A stretch of 64,000 bases of DNA. It comes from Shewanella hanedai (GTDB taxonomy: Bacteria; Pseudomonadota; Gammaproteobacteria; Enterobacterales; Shewanellaceae). Position 1 is the first letter of the stretch. Each line of letters begins with the position of its first letter. This document shows, piece by piece, positions 1 to 8,997 of this stretch. Below the pieces are notes generated by a model that had not been told where the DNA came from, did no database searches, and saw only the letters and a list, made by a program, of their open reading frames with translations. The DNA lies in assembly GCF_007197645.1 (NCBI RefSeq), contig NZ_VKGK01000003.1, forward strand, positions 124,001-188,000, given 5' to 3'. The translations under genes and the position numbers were made by a program.

Positions 1-1
1 G

Positions 2-673
2 CGCAATGATGCCAATCTTGGAGGCGGTATTGAGCAAACGATGGTAATGAATCGTGTTGCAAAGAGTGATAATCAACCAGCTTCTGAATCTACGGACCTT
101 CAAAAAGCGGCAAGTGATCCATTACAGGCTGTCTTATCAGGCAAGCAATTGCCGTCAGAGGTGTCCTATTCAAATATCACGTTTAATGATCGCAATGATT
201 TTGTGGCTCAACTTTATCCCCATGCCCAGAAAGCAGCTGCTGCATTAGGTACTCAAGCTGAAGTATTGATTGCTCAATCTGCATTGGAAACGGGTTGGGG
301 TCAGAAGATGGTGAAACGAGCCAGTGGTGATTCTAGTAATAACCTATTTAACATTAAGGCTGATAATCGCTGGGAAGGAAATAAAGCTGCGGTTAAAACA
401 TTAGAGTTCGAACAAGGAGTAGCGGTTCAGCAAAGAGCTGATTTCCGAGTTTACGATGATATCAAACAGAGTTTTGATGACTTTGTTCGTTTTATCTCTG
501 ATGGTCCTCGTTACCAAGAGGCGATCAAGAAAGCGGCTAATCCAAATGAATTTATTAAGGCGTTACAAGATGCTGGGTATGCAACCGATCCACAATACGC
601 CAATAAGGTGATTAAGGTAATGAAGTCGCTCTCGTCAGTTGTTCAAGCGGGATTACCTGGGGGAGAGAAATGA
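2..673 (+). CDS. flgJ: FlgJ, flagellar peptidoglycan hydrolase (partial, 5' end missing)
   Basis: The reading frame is open to the left edge, so this is the C-terminal part of FlgJ; an internal ATG lies at 41. FlgJ is the rod-assembly protein whose C-terminal glucosaminidase-type domain opens the murein so the rod can pass. The visible part holds that domain: an ALETGWGQK motif with the likely catalytic Glu, then the NNLFNIKAD and YDDIKQSFDDFVRF segments typical of the family. The N-terminal rod-capping domain lies outside the window. It ends 43 bases before flgK, in the usual flgJ-flgK-flgL order. Confidence 0.93.
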   Translation, partial: RNDANLGGGIEQTMVMNRVAKSDNQPASESTDLQKAASDPLQAVLSGKQLPSEVSYSNITFNDRNDFVAQLYPHAQKAAAALGTQAEVLIAQSALETGWGQKMVKRASGDSSNNLFNIKADNRWEGNKAAVKTLEFEQGVAVQQRADFRVYDDIKQSFDDFVRFISDGPRYQEAIKKAANPNEFIKALQDAGYATDPQYANKVIKVMKSLSSVVQAGLPGGEK

Positions 674-716
674 ACATTCAGTTTATCAATATCCAGCAGC
701 TTAGGGGGGCCAACTA

Positions 717-2636
717 ATGGCTATAGATCTTCTTAATATTGCTCGGACCGGTGTATTGTCTGCTCAATCACAACTCGGGGTGACGAGTAATAATATTGCT
801 AACGCTAATACTCAGGGTTATCACCGACAAGTCGCAGAACAATCCAGTTTAGGTAATCAACGGCTCGGAGGTAATTTTCTTGGTACTGGAACGTATATCT
901 CTGACGTCAAACGTATCTATAACGATTACGCTGCTAGAGAATTGAGAATAGGGCAAACCAGTGTAAGTGAAGCGCAAACCTCTCAGGTTAAGTTAAATGA
1001 ACTTGATCAACTGTTTTCACAAATTGGTAAGTCAGTGCCCCAGGGCCTTAACGATCTCTTTGCAGGATTAAATAGCTTAGCTGATCTGCCTGATGATCTC
1101 GGGATTAGAGGGAGCGTGCTAGGTTCAGCAAGTCAGCTGGCCAGCAGCTTGAATCAGATGCAATCCCATTTAGATGGGCAAATGAAGCAAACAAATGATC
1201 AGATCTCAGGCATAACAGATCGAATTAATGAGATAGGTAAAGAGTTAGGTCATATCAATCAAGAGTTGATGAAGTCCCAAGGCGAGGATATGAGCCTGCT
1301 GGATAAACAAGATGCCTTGATTCAGGAGTTGAGCCAGTATTCGCAAGTTAATGTTATCCCATTAGAGACGGGAGCGAAAAGTGTCATGTTAGGTGGTGCT
1401 GTGATGTTGGTTTCCGGTGAAGTGTCTATGTCAATCGGGACAACCGCAGGCGATCCGTACCCTGGAGAATTAAGAGTAACGAGTTCTGCTGGGTCGGCAA
1501 CGATGGTCATTGATCCAAAACAGATGGGTGGACAACTTGGTGCTTTGTTCGAGTTTCGTGATGACACGTTAGTGCAGGCTCAACTTGAGGTTGGCCAGCT
1601 GACCTTAGGTGTTGCTGACGCATTCAATCAGGCTCAGTCTCAAGGGTTCGATCTCAATGGCGCACTTGGTCAAAACATTTTTACCGATATTAATGACCCT
1701 AGCATGTCTGTTGGCCGTGTTGGTGGCTTAAGTAACAATACTGGTAACGCAAACCTTAGGGTTAATATTGATGATACAGGTGCGTTAACGGGGGCAAGCT
1801 ACGATCTTACTTTTACCGCCCCAGCAACTTATGAACTTAAGGATACTTCCACTGGTGCTGTAACCCCCCTAACGTTAAATGGCGCAGGAGATGAACTTAG
1901 TGGTGGGGATGGTTTTACTATTCACATCGATTCAGGCAGTTTTGCTGATGGCGATAAGTTTGAAGTTCGCCCCTCTGCGGGTGCAGCAGCTGGGATTAAG
2001 GTTGAGATGACCGATCCTAAAGGGGTTGCCGCCGCCGGTCCTAAAGTGACTGCGGACACGTCAAATTCTGGAAATACCCAAATTGAGATTGTTAGTATTG
2101 ATAGAAATAATGCCAATCTTCCACTAACAGGTTCAGAGCTGACGTATCAGATTGATCCTGTGGCCAACACTTTTACCGTATTTGATGCATCTGGCACTTT
2201 AGTGAGTGCTGCAGCTCCTTATACCCCACCGACAATTACCAGTAATGGTTTTAGCTTTGATGTTGATACAACTGCTACGTCAACAGAGAGTTTCACATTT
2301 GATTTTGCTTTCGCTCAAGGAGATAACAGCAATGTTGTGTCTATGGCAAAACTGAGTGAGGCGAAATTAATGAACAGTGGTGGATCTACATTATCGGATG
2401 TATATGAAGAGACTAAATTGGTTGTCGGCAGTAAAGCTAAATCTGCTGCAGTTGCAGTGGGTTCTGCTGAAGCGGTTTATTCTCAAGCTTATAACCGGGT
2501 TCAGAGCGAGTCAGGGGTCAATCTTGATGAAGAAGCCGGAAACTTAATTCGATTTCAGCAAGCCTATCAAGCGTCAGCAAGAATCATGACCACGGCTTCA
2601 GAAATTTTCGATACCTTATTTAATTCAGTTCGATAG
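717..2636 (+). CDS. flgK: FlgK, hook-filament junction protein 1 (HAP1)
   Basis: FlgK (639 aa) forms the first of the two junction rings between hook and filament. The N-terminus (MAIDLLNIARTGVLSAQSQL, then SNNIANANTQGYHRQ) is the flagellar rod/hook N-domain. The C-terminus (ESGVNLDEEAGNLIRFQQAY, then ASARIMTTASEIFDTL) is the matching coiled-coil D0 segment. The middle (about residues 290-520) is a beta-rich variable region. A purine-rich GGGGGG stretch sits about 8 bases before the ATG. flgL follows almost immediately, so the two are co-transcribed. Confidence 0.96.
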   Translation: MAIDLLNIARTGVLSAQSQLGVTSNNIANANTQGYHRQVAEQSSLGNQRLGGNFLGTGTYISDVKRIYNDYAARELRIGQTSVSEAQTSQVKLNELDQLFSQIGKSVPQGLNDLFAGLNSLADLPDDLGIRGSVLGSASQLASSLNQMQSHLDGQMKQTNDQISGITDRINEIGKELGHINQELMKSQGEDMSLLDKQDALIQELSQYSQVNVIPLETGAKSVMLGGAVMLVSGEVSMSIGTTAGDPYPGELRVTSSAGSATMVIDPKQMGGQLGALFEFRDDTLVQAQLEVGQLTLGVADAFNQAQSQGFDLNGALGQNIFTDINDPSMSVGRVGGLSNNTGNANLRVNIDDTGALTGASYDLTFTAPATYELKDTSTGAVTPLTLNGAGDELSGGDGFTIHIDSGSFADGDKFEVRPSAGAAAGIKVEMTDPKGVAAAGPKVTADTSNSGNTQIEIVSIDRNNANLPLTGSELTYQIDPVANTFTVFDASGTLVSAAAPYTPPTITSNGFSFDVDTTATSTESFTFDFAFAQGDNSNVVSMAKLSEAKLMNSGGSTLSDVYEETKLVVGSKAKSAAVAVGSAEAVYSQAYNRVQSESGVNLDEEAGNLIRFQQAYQASARIMTTASEIFDTLFNSVR

Positions 2637-2647
2637 GGGAGGTGAAT

Positions 2648-3838
2648 ATGAGAATTTCAACTTCGCAAATGTTTAATCAAAGCATTAATAGCGTTTTAGA
2701 TAAGCAAACGTCGACCAGCAAGATTTTAGATCAGCTTTCGAGTGGTAAAAGGGTCAATACGGCGGGAGATGATCCTGTCGCTGCTGTGGGGATCGATAAT
2801 CTGAATCAACAGAACGCATTAGTCGACCAGTTTATGAAGAATATAGATTATGCCAAAAACCGCCTTGGTTTGAGTGAAAGTAAACTGGGTACAGCTGAAA
2901 CGCTAGTGGCTTCAACAAGAGAGCAAGTGATCCGTGCAATCAATGGTGGATTGTCTAGCTCGGAGCGGCAAATGATTGCCGATGAGTTACGTGGCACTTT
3001 AGAGGAACTGCTTGCCGTTGCTAACACCAAAGATGAATCAGGTAATTATATCTTTGGCGGTAATGAAACAGGCAAACAACCATTTGCCTTTGATAATGCA
3101 GGAAATATTGTTTACAGCGGCGACAGCGGAGCACGTGATTCCATTATTGCCTCTGGGGTGGTGGTTGAGACAAATATTGCCGGTGATAAAGCTTTTATGA
3201 ATGCGCCTAGTGGTTTAGGTGATTACAGTGCCAATTATCTGGCGAGTCAAGTGGGTGATTTTTCAGTAGATAGCGCCAAAATCACTAACCCAGCAACGTA
3301 TGTCGAAGACACTTATACCTTCACTATGGTTGGGGCTAACTTGGAAGTAAGAGATTCAAGCTCTGCTTTAGTGACGACAGAAGTTGGTTTCGATCCCGCT
3401 AACCCAGTGTCCTTCAATGGTATGGAGGTCAAGCTTGATGGCTTACCTGAAGCTGGTGACAGTTTCTCGATAGCGCCTCAATCAGAAGTGAGCATTCTTG
3501 ATACCATCAATCAAGCAATTGCGTTGATAGAAGATCCAAATAAAGTGAATACTCCACAAGGTGTTTCTGAGTTGGCACAGATATTGAATAATATCGATAG
3601 TGGTGTCAATCAAATAAGCATTGCTCGAAGTGAAACAGGAAACAGCCTAAAAAGCTTAGAAAGTTACAGCACTCAACATGTGGAGGAGAAGGTAGTGAAT
3701 AGTTCGACTCTTTCAATGTTGGAAGATCTTGATTACGCATCGGCAATTACGGAGTTTGAGAAACAGCAGTTGGCATTAAATGCGGTTTCAAGTGTGTTTA
3801 GCAAAGTAGGGTCTGTTTCATTGTTTGATTATATATAG
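2648..3838 (+). CDS. flgL: FlgL, hook-filament junction protein 3 (HAP3)
   Basis: FlgL (396 aa from this start) is the second junction protein, linking FlgK to flagellin. The N-terminus (MRISTSQMFNQSINSVLDKQ, then LSSGKRVNTAGDDPVAA) matches the flagellin-like N-domain, and the end (TEFEKQQLALNAVSSVFSKV) the flagellin-like C-domain. The frame is open from a GTG at 2642, but the Shine-Dalgarno AGGGGAGG ends at about 2642 and would overlap that GTG. The ATG at 2648 is spaced properly and gives the usual MRIS start. Confidence 0.95.
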   Translation: MRISTSQMFNQSINSVLDKQTSTSKILDQLSSGKRVNTAGDDPVAAVGIDNLNQQNALVDQFMKNIDYAKNRLGLSESKLGTAETLVASTREQVIRAINGGLSSSERQMIADELRGTLEELLAVANTKDESGNYIFGGNETGKQPFAFDNAGNIVYSGDSGARDSIIASGVVVETNIAGDKAFMNAPSGLGDYSANYLASQVGDFSVDSAKITNPATYVEDTYTFTMVGANLEVRDSSSALVTTEVGFDPANPVSFNGMEVKLDGLPEAGDSFSIAPQSEVSILDTINQAIALIEDPNKVNTPQGVSELAQILNNIDSGVNQISIARSETGNSLKSLESYSTQHVEEKVVNSSTLSMLEDLDYASAITEFEKQQLALNAVSSVFSKVGSVSLFDYI

Positions 3839-3877
3839 ACCTCAATATTGAACCAATAAATCAATTTAATTTAGCCA

Positions 3878-3893
3878 AGGTGCAATCTTGGCC
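3878..3893 (+). promoter_or_regulatory. Weak sigma-54 promoter candidate before the first flagellin
   Basis: A GG (3879-3880), ten bases, then GC (3891-3892) fits the sigma-54 spacing, but the flanking bases (AAGGTGC and TTGGC) match the TGGCAC/TTGC consensus poorly. The same stretch forms a 6-bp inverted repeat, GCCAAG (3874-3879) with CTTGGC (3887-3892). No sigma-28 site was found here. The polar flagellin of related bacteria that does not need FliA is expressed from sigma-54 promoters, which is the only reason to keep this candidate. Confidence 0.3.
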
Positions 3894-3916
3894 TTGTACT
3901 AAAAGAGGAAGTCAAA

Positions 3917-4738
3917 ATGGCTATTACAGTTAATACGAATGTGACATCATTGAAAGCGCAGAAAAACCTGAATACATCGAGTGGTAATCTTGCGACTTCA
4001 ATGGAACGCTTATCCAGTGGTTTGAAGATTAACAGCGCAAAAGATGATGCGGCAGGTCTCGCGATTTCTAACCGTCTTAATAGTCAGGTCCGTGGCCTTG
4101 AAGTAGGCATGCGAAACGCTAACGATGCCATTTCTATTGCTCAGATCGCGGAAGGTGCGATGCAAGAGCAGACTAATATGCTTCAGCGTATGCGTGATTT
4201 GACTATTCAGTCTGAAAACGGTGCAAACAGTACAGATGATTTGGTAGCACTGAAGGCTGAAATGGATCAATTGGCAACAGAAATTGATAATATCGGTACC
4301 AGTACCGCTTTTGGTAATACAAAGCTGATGCAAGGTGGGTTTTCTGCGGGTAAAAACTTCCAGGTTGGTCATCAAGATGGTGAAGATGTCAAAATTACCG
4401 TTAAGAAGACAGATAAGACCACACTTTCCGTTGCTGCACTGAACAATGCAACATCAGCAAACCGTGCATCGTCATTAGCAGCCATCGATAAAGCCATTAA
4501 AACCATCGATACTCAACGAGCTGATCTTGGTGCGGTGCAGAATCGTTTAGCACATAACATCAGTAACAGTGCTAACACGCAAGCTAACGTGGCGGATGCA
4601 AAAAGCCGTATCGTAGATGTCGATTTCGCTAAAGAAACAGCGACGATGACGAAAAACCAGGTACTACAACAAACCGGTTCAGCGATGCTTGCTCAGGCGA
4701 ACCAACTCCCACAGGTAGCCCTTTCTCTTCTAGGGTAA
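3917..4738 (+). CDS. flaA: Flagellin A (polar flagellum filament)
   Basis: A 273-aa flagellin. The N-terminal D0/D1 segment ([19 protein letters not shown], then [19 protein letters not shown]) and the C-terminal one ([20 protein letters not shown]) are complete. The variable D2/D3 region is almost absent, as in the short flagellins of Shewanella. It differs from the next flagellin at only about 27 of 272 positions. A GAGGAAG ribosome site lies 7 bases before the ATG. The gene is followed by its own strong terminator, so it forms a transcription unit separate from the second flagellin. Confidence 0.96.
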   Translation: MAITVNTNVTSLKAQKNLNTSSGNLATSMERLSSGLKINSAKDDAAGLAISNRLNSQVRGLEVGMRNANDAISIAQIAEGAMQEQTNMLQRMRDLTIQSENGANSTDDLVALKAEMDQLATEIDNIGTSTAFGNTKLMQGGFSAGKNFQVGHQDGEDVKITVKKTDKTTLSVAALNNATSANRASSLAAIDKAIKTIDTQRADLGAVQNRLAHNISNSANTQANVADAKSRIVDVDFAKETATMTKNQVLQQTGSAMLAQANQLPQVALSLLG

Positions 4739-4752
4739 CGTGGGAATACCAT

Positions 4753-4789
4753 AAAGCGACTCGCATATGTAAGTATGGGGTCGCTTTTA
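4753..4789 (+). terminator. Intrinsic terminator after flagellin A
   Basis: AAAGCGAC (4753-4760) pairs perfectly with GTCGCTTT (4780-4787) and the second arm ends in a T run. It separates the two flagellin genes. Confidence 0.85.
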
Positions 4790-4868
4790 GTTATCTATTG
4801 TTTTATAAGTTCTTTTTCTGTTCATTTGTTGTGATTTTTTTTATTTTTACTTTTTTATAAAAAAAAAT

Positions 4869-4895
4869 TAAAGATAAAAAATCCTCTGCCGTTAA
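4869..4895 (+). promoter_or_regulatory. Sigma-28 (FliA) promoter of flagellin B
   Basis: TAAA at 4869-4872, exactly 15 bases, then GCCGTTAA at 4888-4895. This matches the sigma-28 consensus TAAA-N15-GCCGATAA with one mismatch. Transcription would start near 4902, giving a leader of about 70 bases before the ATG at 4974. FliA is encoded in this window (31746-32486). Confidence 0.88.
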
Positions 4896-4973
4896 ATATA
4901 CTGTAACCCAAATGCTCCGCCTGGCTAAGAAGACAGGCAAAGTTTCAAGCCAGGTATAAAGAGGAAACAAATT

Positions 4974-5792
4974 ATGGCTATTACAGTAAATACGAACGTC
5001 ACATCACTGAAAGCTCAGAAAAACCTAAATAGTTCTAGTGGCAACCTAGCTACCTCTATGGAGCGTTTATCAAGCGGCTTACGTATTAACAGCGCAAAAG
5101 ATGATGCGGCAGGTCTAGCGATTTCAAACCGTCTTAATAGTCAAGTTCGTGGCCTCGAAGTCGGTATGCGTAATGCAAATGATGCAATTTCAATTGCTCA
5201 AATCGCTGAAGGTGCGATGCAAGAACAGACAAACATGCTACAGCGTATGCGTGACTTGACTGTCCAGGCTGAAAACGGTGCAAACAGTACTGATGATATC
5301 GCAGCATTGAAAGCAGAAATGGATCAGCTTGTTGATGAAATCAACGAAATTGGTTCTAACACCGCTTTTGGTAATACTAAGCTAATGACAGGTGACTTTT
5401 CTGCTGGTAAAAACTTCCAGGTTGGTCATCAAGATGGTGAAGATATTAAAGTTACCGTTAAGAAAACGGATAAAACATCATTGTCAGTTGGTGCACTTGT
5501 TCTAGCGACTTCTGCTAACCGAGCTTCAGCGTTAGGTGCTATTGATAAAGCGATTAAGACTATTGATACCCAACGTGGTGATTTAGGTGCGATTCAAAAC
5601 CGTTTATCACACAACATCAGTAACAGTGCAAACACTCAGGCAAACGTTGCCGATGCTAAGAGTCGTATTGTGGATGTGGATTTCGCAAAAGAGACGTCTG
5701 CAATGACCAAGAATCAGGTATTGCAACAAACCGGCTCAGCAATGCTAGCCCAGGCTAACCAATTACCTCAAGTTGCTCTATCACTACTATAA
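4974..5792 (+). CDS. flaB: Flagellin B (polar flagellum filament)
   Basis: A 272-aa flagellin, a tandem paralogue of flagellin A with about 90% identity by direct comparison. Both conserved coiled-coil ends are intact; most differences fall between residues 95 and 215, the exposed part. It ends in SLL without the terminal Gly of its neighbour. An AAGAGGAAAC ribosome site precedes the ATG. The sigma-28 promoter at 4869-4895 and the downstream terminator make it a single-gene unit, expected to be expressed late, after hook completion frees FliA from its anti-sigma factor. Confidence 0.96.
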   Translation: MAITVNTNVTSLKAQKNLNSSSGNLATSMERLSSGLRINSAKDDAAGLAISNRLNSQVRGLEVGMRNANDAISIAQIAEGAMQEQTNMLQRMRDLTVQAENGANSTDDIAALKAEMDQLVDEINEIGSNTAFGNTKLMTGDFSAGKNFQVGHQDGEDIKVTVKKTDKTSLSVGALVLATSANRASALGAIDKAIKTIDTQRGDLGAIQNRLSHNISNSANTQANVADAKSRIVDVDFAKETSAMTKNQVLQQTGSAMLAQANQLPQVALSLL

Positions 5793-5824
5793 TATTAACT
5801 TAAGATTAGTTGATGAAATAGTTG

Positions 5825-5858
5825 AAAGGGAGGTTCGGTTACGGATCTCCCTTTGTTC
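5825..5858 (+). terminator. Intrinsic terminator after flagellin B
   Basis: AAAGGGAG (5825-5832) pairs with CTCCCTTT (5847-5854), followed by a T-rich tail (GTTCTTTTT). Confidence 0.85.
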
Positions 5859-5901
5859 TTTTTAGGACGATAAAGTAATTTGGTGATAGGAGAGGACAGT
5901 T

Positions 5902-6291
5902 ATGGATATCAATTTTGCAAACTCATCCAGCACTGCAACGGCTAAAATAGAAGTGGCCACTGCGCCAGTTAAATCGACTGCAGCAGAGAGTACAGAATTG
6001 GAGCGCCGCGCGACGATTCAAGCGGTAGAGGCGACAGAAAAGGAAACTGAAACTCAGTCAAAAAACAGTCAAGCTGATATGCAACGACTTGTTGAAGATC
6101 TTTCCGATATGATGTCGGTAATGCGTAAAGGTTTAGCCTTTAAGATCGATGAGGGTTCTGGTAAGAATATTGTCAGTGTCATGGATGTTGAGTCTGGTGA
6201 TATCATTAGGCAAATACCAAATGAAGAAGCGCTAAAGTTAGCAGAGAAGTTGTCTGAAGTAACAGGACTTCTGATGAAGACTGAAGCGTAA
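5902..6291 (+). CDS. flaG: FlaG family flagellar protein
   Basis: A 129-aa protein of the FlaG family. The C-terminal part (MMSVMRKGLAFKIDEGSG, then VSVMDVESGDIIRQIPNEEA) is the conserved FlaG domain; the first 60 residues are polar and probably unstructured. FlaG proteins affect filament length in polar flagella, with no enzymatic role known. An ATAGGAGAGG ribosome site precedes the start. It lies between the flagellins and fliD, the standard Vibrio/Shewanella order, and is probably co-transcribed with fliD-fliT-fliS. Confidence 0.9.
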   Translation: MDINFANSSSTATAKIEVATAPVKSTAAESTELERRATIQAVEATEKETETQSKNSQADMQRLVEDLSDMMSVMRKGLAFKIDEGSGKNIVSVMDVESGDIIRQIPNEEALKLAEKLSEVTGLLMKTEA

Positions 6292-6330
6292 ATAGTCAAT
6301 TTTAACATTAAATAGTTTTATGAGGTTTTT

Positions 6331-7701
6331 ATGGCATTAACAGCGACGGGAATAGGTTCAGGGCTTGATATTAACACTATTGTCGGTGTTTTAGTTGATG
6401 CTGAAAAGCTCCCGAAAGAAGCTATTTTCAATAAAACCGAAAAGACGATTGATGCCAAAGTGTCTGGTATAGGCACATTGAAAAGTGCTTTATCGACCTT
6501 TCAGGATGCGCTAGAAAAGCTCAAAGATGGCAATAATATCAATCAGAAAACGGTCTCGACTGGTGATAGCAAATTTTTGACTGCAACTGCCGACAAAACA
6601 GCACAGACTGGTAGTTATAACATCAAGGTAGAACAACTAGCGACAGCGCATAAAGTTGCTGGTATCAATGTTGCTGATTCGACAAGCCCTGTTGGTGAAG
6701 GTAGCTTAGATTTAACTGTTAATGGTAATAGCTTCTCTGTGGCGGTTGGTGCAGGTGACTCGCTTGAGAACATCGCCAAAAGTATCAATGATGCGACTGA
6801 TAATGTTGGCGTGACGGCAACGATTATTACCAGTGATGCCGGAAGTCGATTGGTTCTCAGCTCCGATGTCGAAGGGACTGATAGTCAAATATCATTAGTG
6901 GCCAATGATACTTCAGGAACTGGGCTTAATGACATGTTTGGTGGTGCAAACCTAACCGAGCTTCAAGCTGCAAAGCCCTCCATTGTTTATGTTGATGGTC
7001 AGAAATTAACTTCTCAAACAAATGAGGTTAAAGGCGCTATAACAGGTGTTACCCTCGCGCTTACCGATCAAGACGTGAATACAGTCAGTACCGTTAAAAT
7101 CGAGTTGGATAAAGAGGGGATTAAAGAAAATATTAATGGCTTTGTTGATGCTTACAATAGTCTTATGGAATCCATCGATAAGCTAAGTGCTTATGATGCT
7201 GAGAAAGAGACTGCTGCAGCACTTCAAGGGGATTCAATGATCCGCTCGATTGAGTCTCAAACACGTAATCTTATCAGCTCCCGTGTGAGTGTTGATGGTG
7301 AAACTGTTGCGCTGTACGATATAGGGATCACGGCGGATCGATACGGAAAACTTTCTGTAGACAGTACCAAACTTGATAAAGTGATTGATGAGAATATTGG
7401 TAGCATTGAAGGCTTATTTTCAACTGAAACAAGCGGGATTGCCGTAAAGCTAGATGACCTTGTTGAAGGTTATGTTAAGTCTGGTGGGCTCATCGATTCA
7501 AGAAATAATGCTTATACCAGTGATAAGCAAAGGTTAGAGGATCAACGAGAAGCGTTTTCATTAAAAATGGAACAGCTGCAAGCTAGACTTTTCAAGCAGT
7601 TTAATGCCATGGATCTCGTTGTCGGTCAGCTAAACCAACAAGCTGGTGGTATCATCAATGGGCTTAACTCTCTTCCTGGAGTGGTTAAATCACAAGGTTA
7701 A
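6331..7701 (+). CDS. fliD: FliD, filament cap protein (HAP2)
   Basis: FliD (456 aa) caps the growing filament and helps each flagellin subunit fold into place. The N-terminus (MALTATGIGSGLDINTIVG) is the FliD_N hallmark and the C-terminal half (SLMESIDKLSAYDAE, then LYDIGITADRYGKLSVDSTK) is the FliD_C domain. The last 80 residues form the expected coiled coil ending in QQAGGIINGLNSLPG. It sits 39 bases after flaG and 24 bases before the fliT-like gene, so the four genes from flaG to fliS probably form one operon. Confidence 0.95.
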   Translation: MALTATGIGSGLDINTIVGVLVDAEKLPKEAIFNKTEKTIDAKVSGIGTLKSALSTFQDALEKLKDGNNINQKTVSTGDSKFLTATADKTAQTGSYNIKVEQLATAHKVAGINVADSTSPVGEGSLDLTVNGNSFSVAVGAGDSLENIAKSINDATDNVGVTATIITSDAGSRLVLSSDVEGTDSQISLVANDTSGTGLNDMFGGANLTELQAAKPSIVYVDGQKLTSQTNEVKGAITGVTLALTDQDVNTVSTVKIELDKEGIKENINGFVDAYNSLMESIDKLSAYDAEKETAAALQGDSMIRSIESQTRNLISSRVSVDGETVALYDIGITADRYGKLSVDSTKLDKVIDENIGSIEGLFSTETSGIAVKLDDLVEGYVKSGGLIDSRNNAYTSDKQRLEDQREAFSLKMEQLQARLFKQFNAMDLVVGQLNQQAGGIINGLNSLPGVVKSQG

Positions 7702-7725
7702 CGTATTTTATTTTTGGAGTAGGAC

Positions 7726-8052
7726 TTGCAAAGTTTTATTGAGTTGGAAGCGCTGAACCAATCTCTCACTGAGCTGTTAATCATTTTGGATAAAGAGCCT
7801 GCTGAAAATGAAGAAACTGATGAGTTGGTATCAAACTTGCTAGATTTGGTTGGTAAGCGTCAACTTTTGCTTGATGAGCTACTTGTAACAATTAAGCTCG
7901 AAGATAAAGCGATGTGGCAAAAACAATTAGCGTTGACTCATGATTTTGAGCAGCAAGCTAAAGTGATTATGCGACATAGACAAGAGTTGATGCATCTGAG
8001 TAGTAAAAGTAAACGTCAAATTAATGTTTACAAATCAATCGATGCTAAATAG
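7726..8052 (+). CDS. fliT: FliT-like flagellar chaperone (FlaI type)
   Basis: A 108-aa, all-helical, acidic protein between fliD and fliS, the place of fliT in enterobacteria and flaI in Vibrio. FliT-type proteins bind FliD and the export ATPase complex as chaperones. Sequence recognition is weak, so the call rests mainly on position, size and predicted helices. The start is TTG: a TTTGGAG ribosome site ends about 7 bases upstream and there is no ATG in frame until two thirds of the way through. Confidence 0.72.
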   Translation: MQSFIELEALNQSLTELLIILDKEPAENEETDELVSNLLDLVGKRQLLLDELLVTIKLEDKAMWQKQLALTHDFEQQAKVIMRHRQELMHLSSKSKRQINVYKSIDAK

Positions 8053-8062
8053 GTAGGAATTT

Positions 8063-8473
8063 ATGAGAAAGTCACTGCAATCATATCGTAAAGTATCTGT
8101 TGAGAGTGAAATCTCAATCGCTTCACCGCACAGAATAATACAGATGATGTTTGAAGGTGCTTTACAGCGTCTTGCACAAAGTCGTTATGCCATTGACAAC
8201 AATGATATAGCTAACAAAGGAATTTATATAGGCAAAGCCGTAGGTCTCATCACCGGTTTAAATAATAGCCTTGATATGGATGCTGGAGGTGACATTGCCG
8301 GTAACCTTTCTGATCTCTATGATTTTATGTTGCGACGGATCTCAGAAGCAAATATGAATAATGATGTACAAGCTATTGATGATGTCAGCAGCATTTTAAA
8401 AACAATAAAAGAGGGTTGGGATGCCATTCCACCTGAAATGCATCATATGGCTTCGCATACTGAAGCTATCTAA
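8063..8473 (+). CDS. fliS: FliS, flagellin export chaperone
   Basis: FliS (136 aa) binds the C-terminal helix of flagellin and keeps it from polymerising before export. The sequence carries the family pattern: a YRKVSVESEISIASPHRIIQ start, the MMFEGALQRLAQSRYAI helix, and IGKAVGLITGLNNSLDM. An AGGTAGGAATTT ribosome site lies upstream. It ends the flaG-fliD-fliT-fliS unit; a gap of about 520 bases follows before the master regulator flrA. Confidence 0.93.
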   Translation: MRKSLQSYRKVSVESEISIASPHRIIQMMFEGALQRLAQSRYAIDNNDIANKGIYIGKAVGLITGLNNSLDMDAGGDIAGNLSDLYDFMLRRISEANMNNDVQAIDDVSSILKTIKEGWDAIPPEMHHMASHTEAI

Positions 8474-8997
8474 TCCTATTTTGGAGCGACTTAAACATAT
8501 TCGTTTTAAAATATGAGTCAAAGCTTTTTACGATGAGTTTTAATGTGTTTTATTCTACGTTCTTGATTTTTAAAAGGGAACAAACACTATTCATCATCAA
8601 CGTGATCACCATGGATGGTGTGCATGATTTGTCACTAAATGATGGTTAATTACCTTGCCTTAATGTACATGAAATCTTCGTTTTATCCTGACTTTTCAAT
8701 TAGCTTGACTGCATATCATCATAAGGTGATTGATTCGGGCTTTATTGGCTCCAGTCAATAAATTGACAATTAATGCGTAATTCGTTTACTAATTTCAGAA
8801 AAACTCAAATAGTTCTGCTAAAATCAATTTAGTGAGCATAAAATGCATCAGGTACTTGCTAATAGCTTGCTGATAATACACTATTCCTCATGGTAGTTAT
8901 CTTGTTCAATTTATATTGAGTTACACTACCCCGCTTTTTAAAGCAACAAACACTTATAATTAATGCGAATAATAACGAGCGCTTTACGGCTTTTTGA
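8474..8997. other. Intergenic region upstream of flrA
   Basis: 524 AT-rich bases with no convincing ORF. A TTGACA at 8763-8768 could be a -35 box, but the matching -10 region is poor, so I do not call a promoter. No GG-N10-GC sigma-54 site was seen, which fits flrA being the sigma-70-dependent first tier of the hierarchy. No clear terminator was found after fliS. Confidence 0.5.

Noticed and set aside
3874..3892. Terminator between flgL and flaA
   Set aside because: The inverted repeat GCCAAG/CTTGGC is only 6 bp and is not followed by a T run.
8763..8790. Sigma-70 promoter of flrA
   Set aside because: TTGACA is present, but the bases 16-18 further on match TATAAT at only about three positions.
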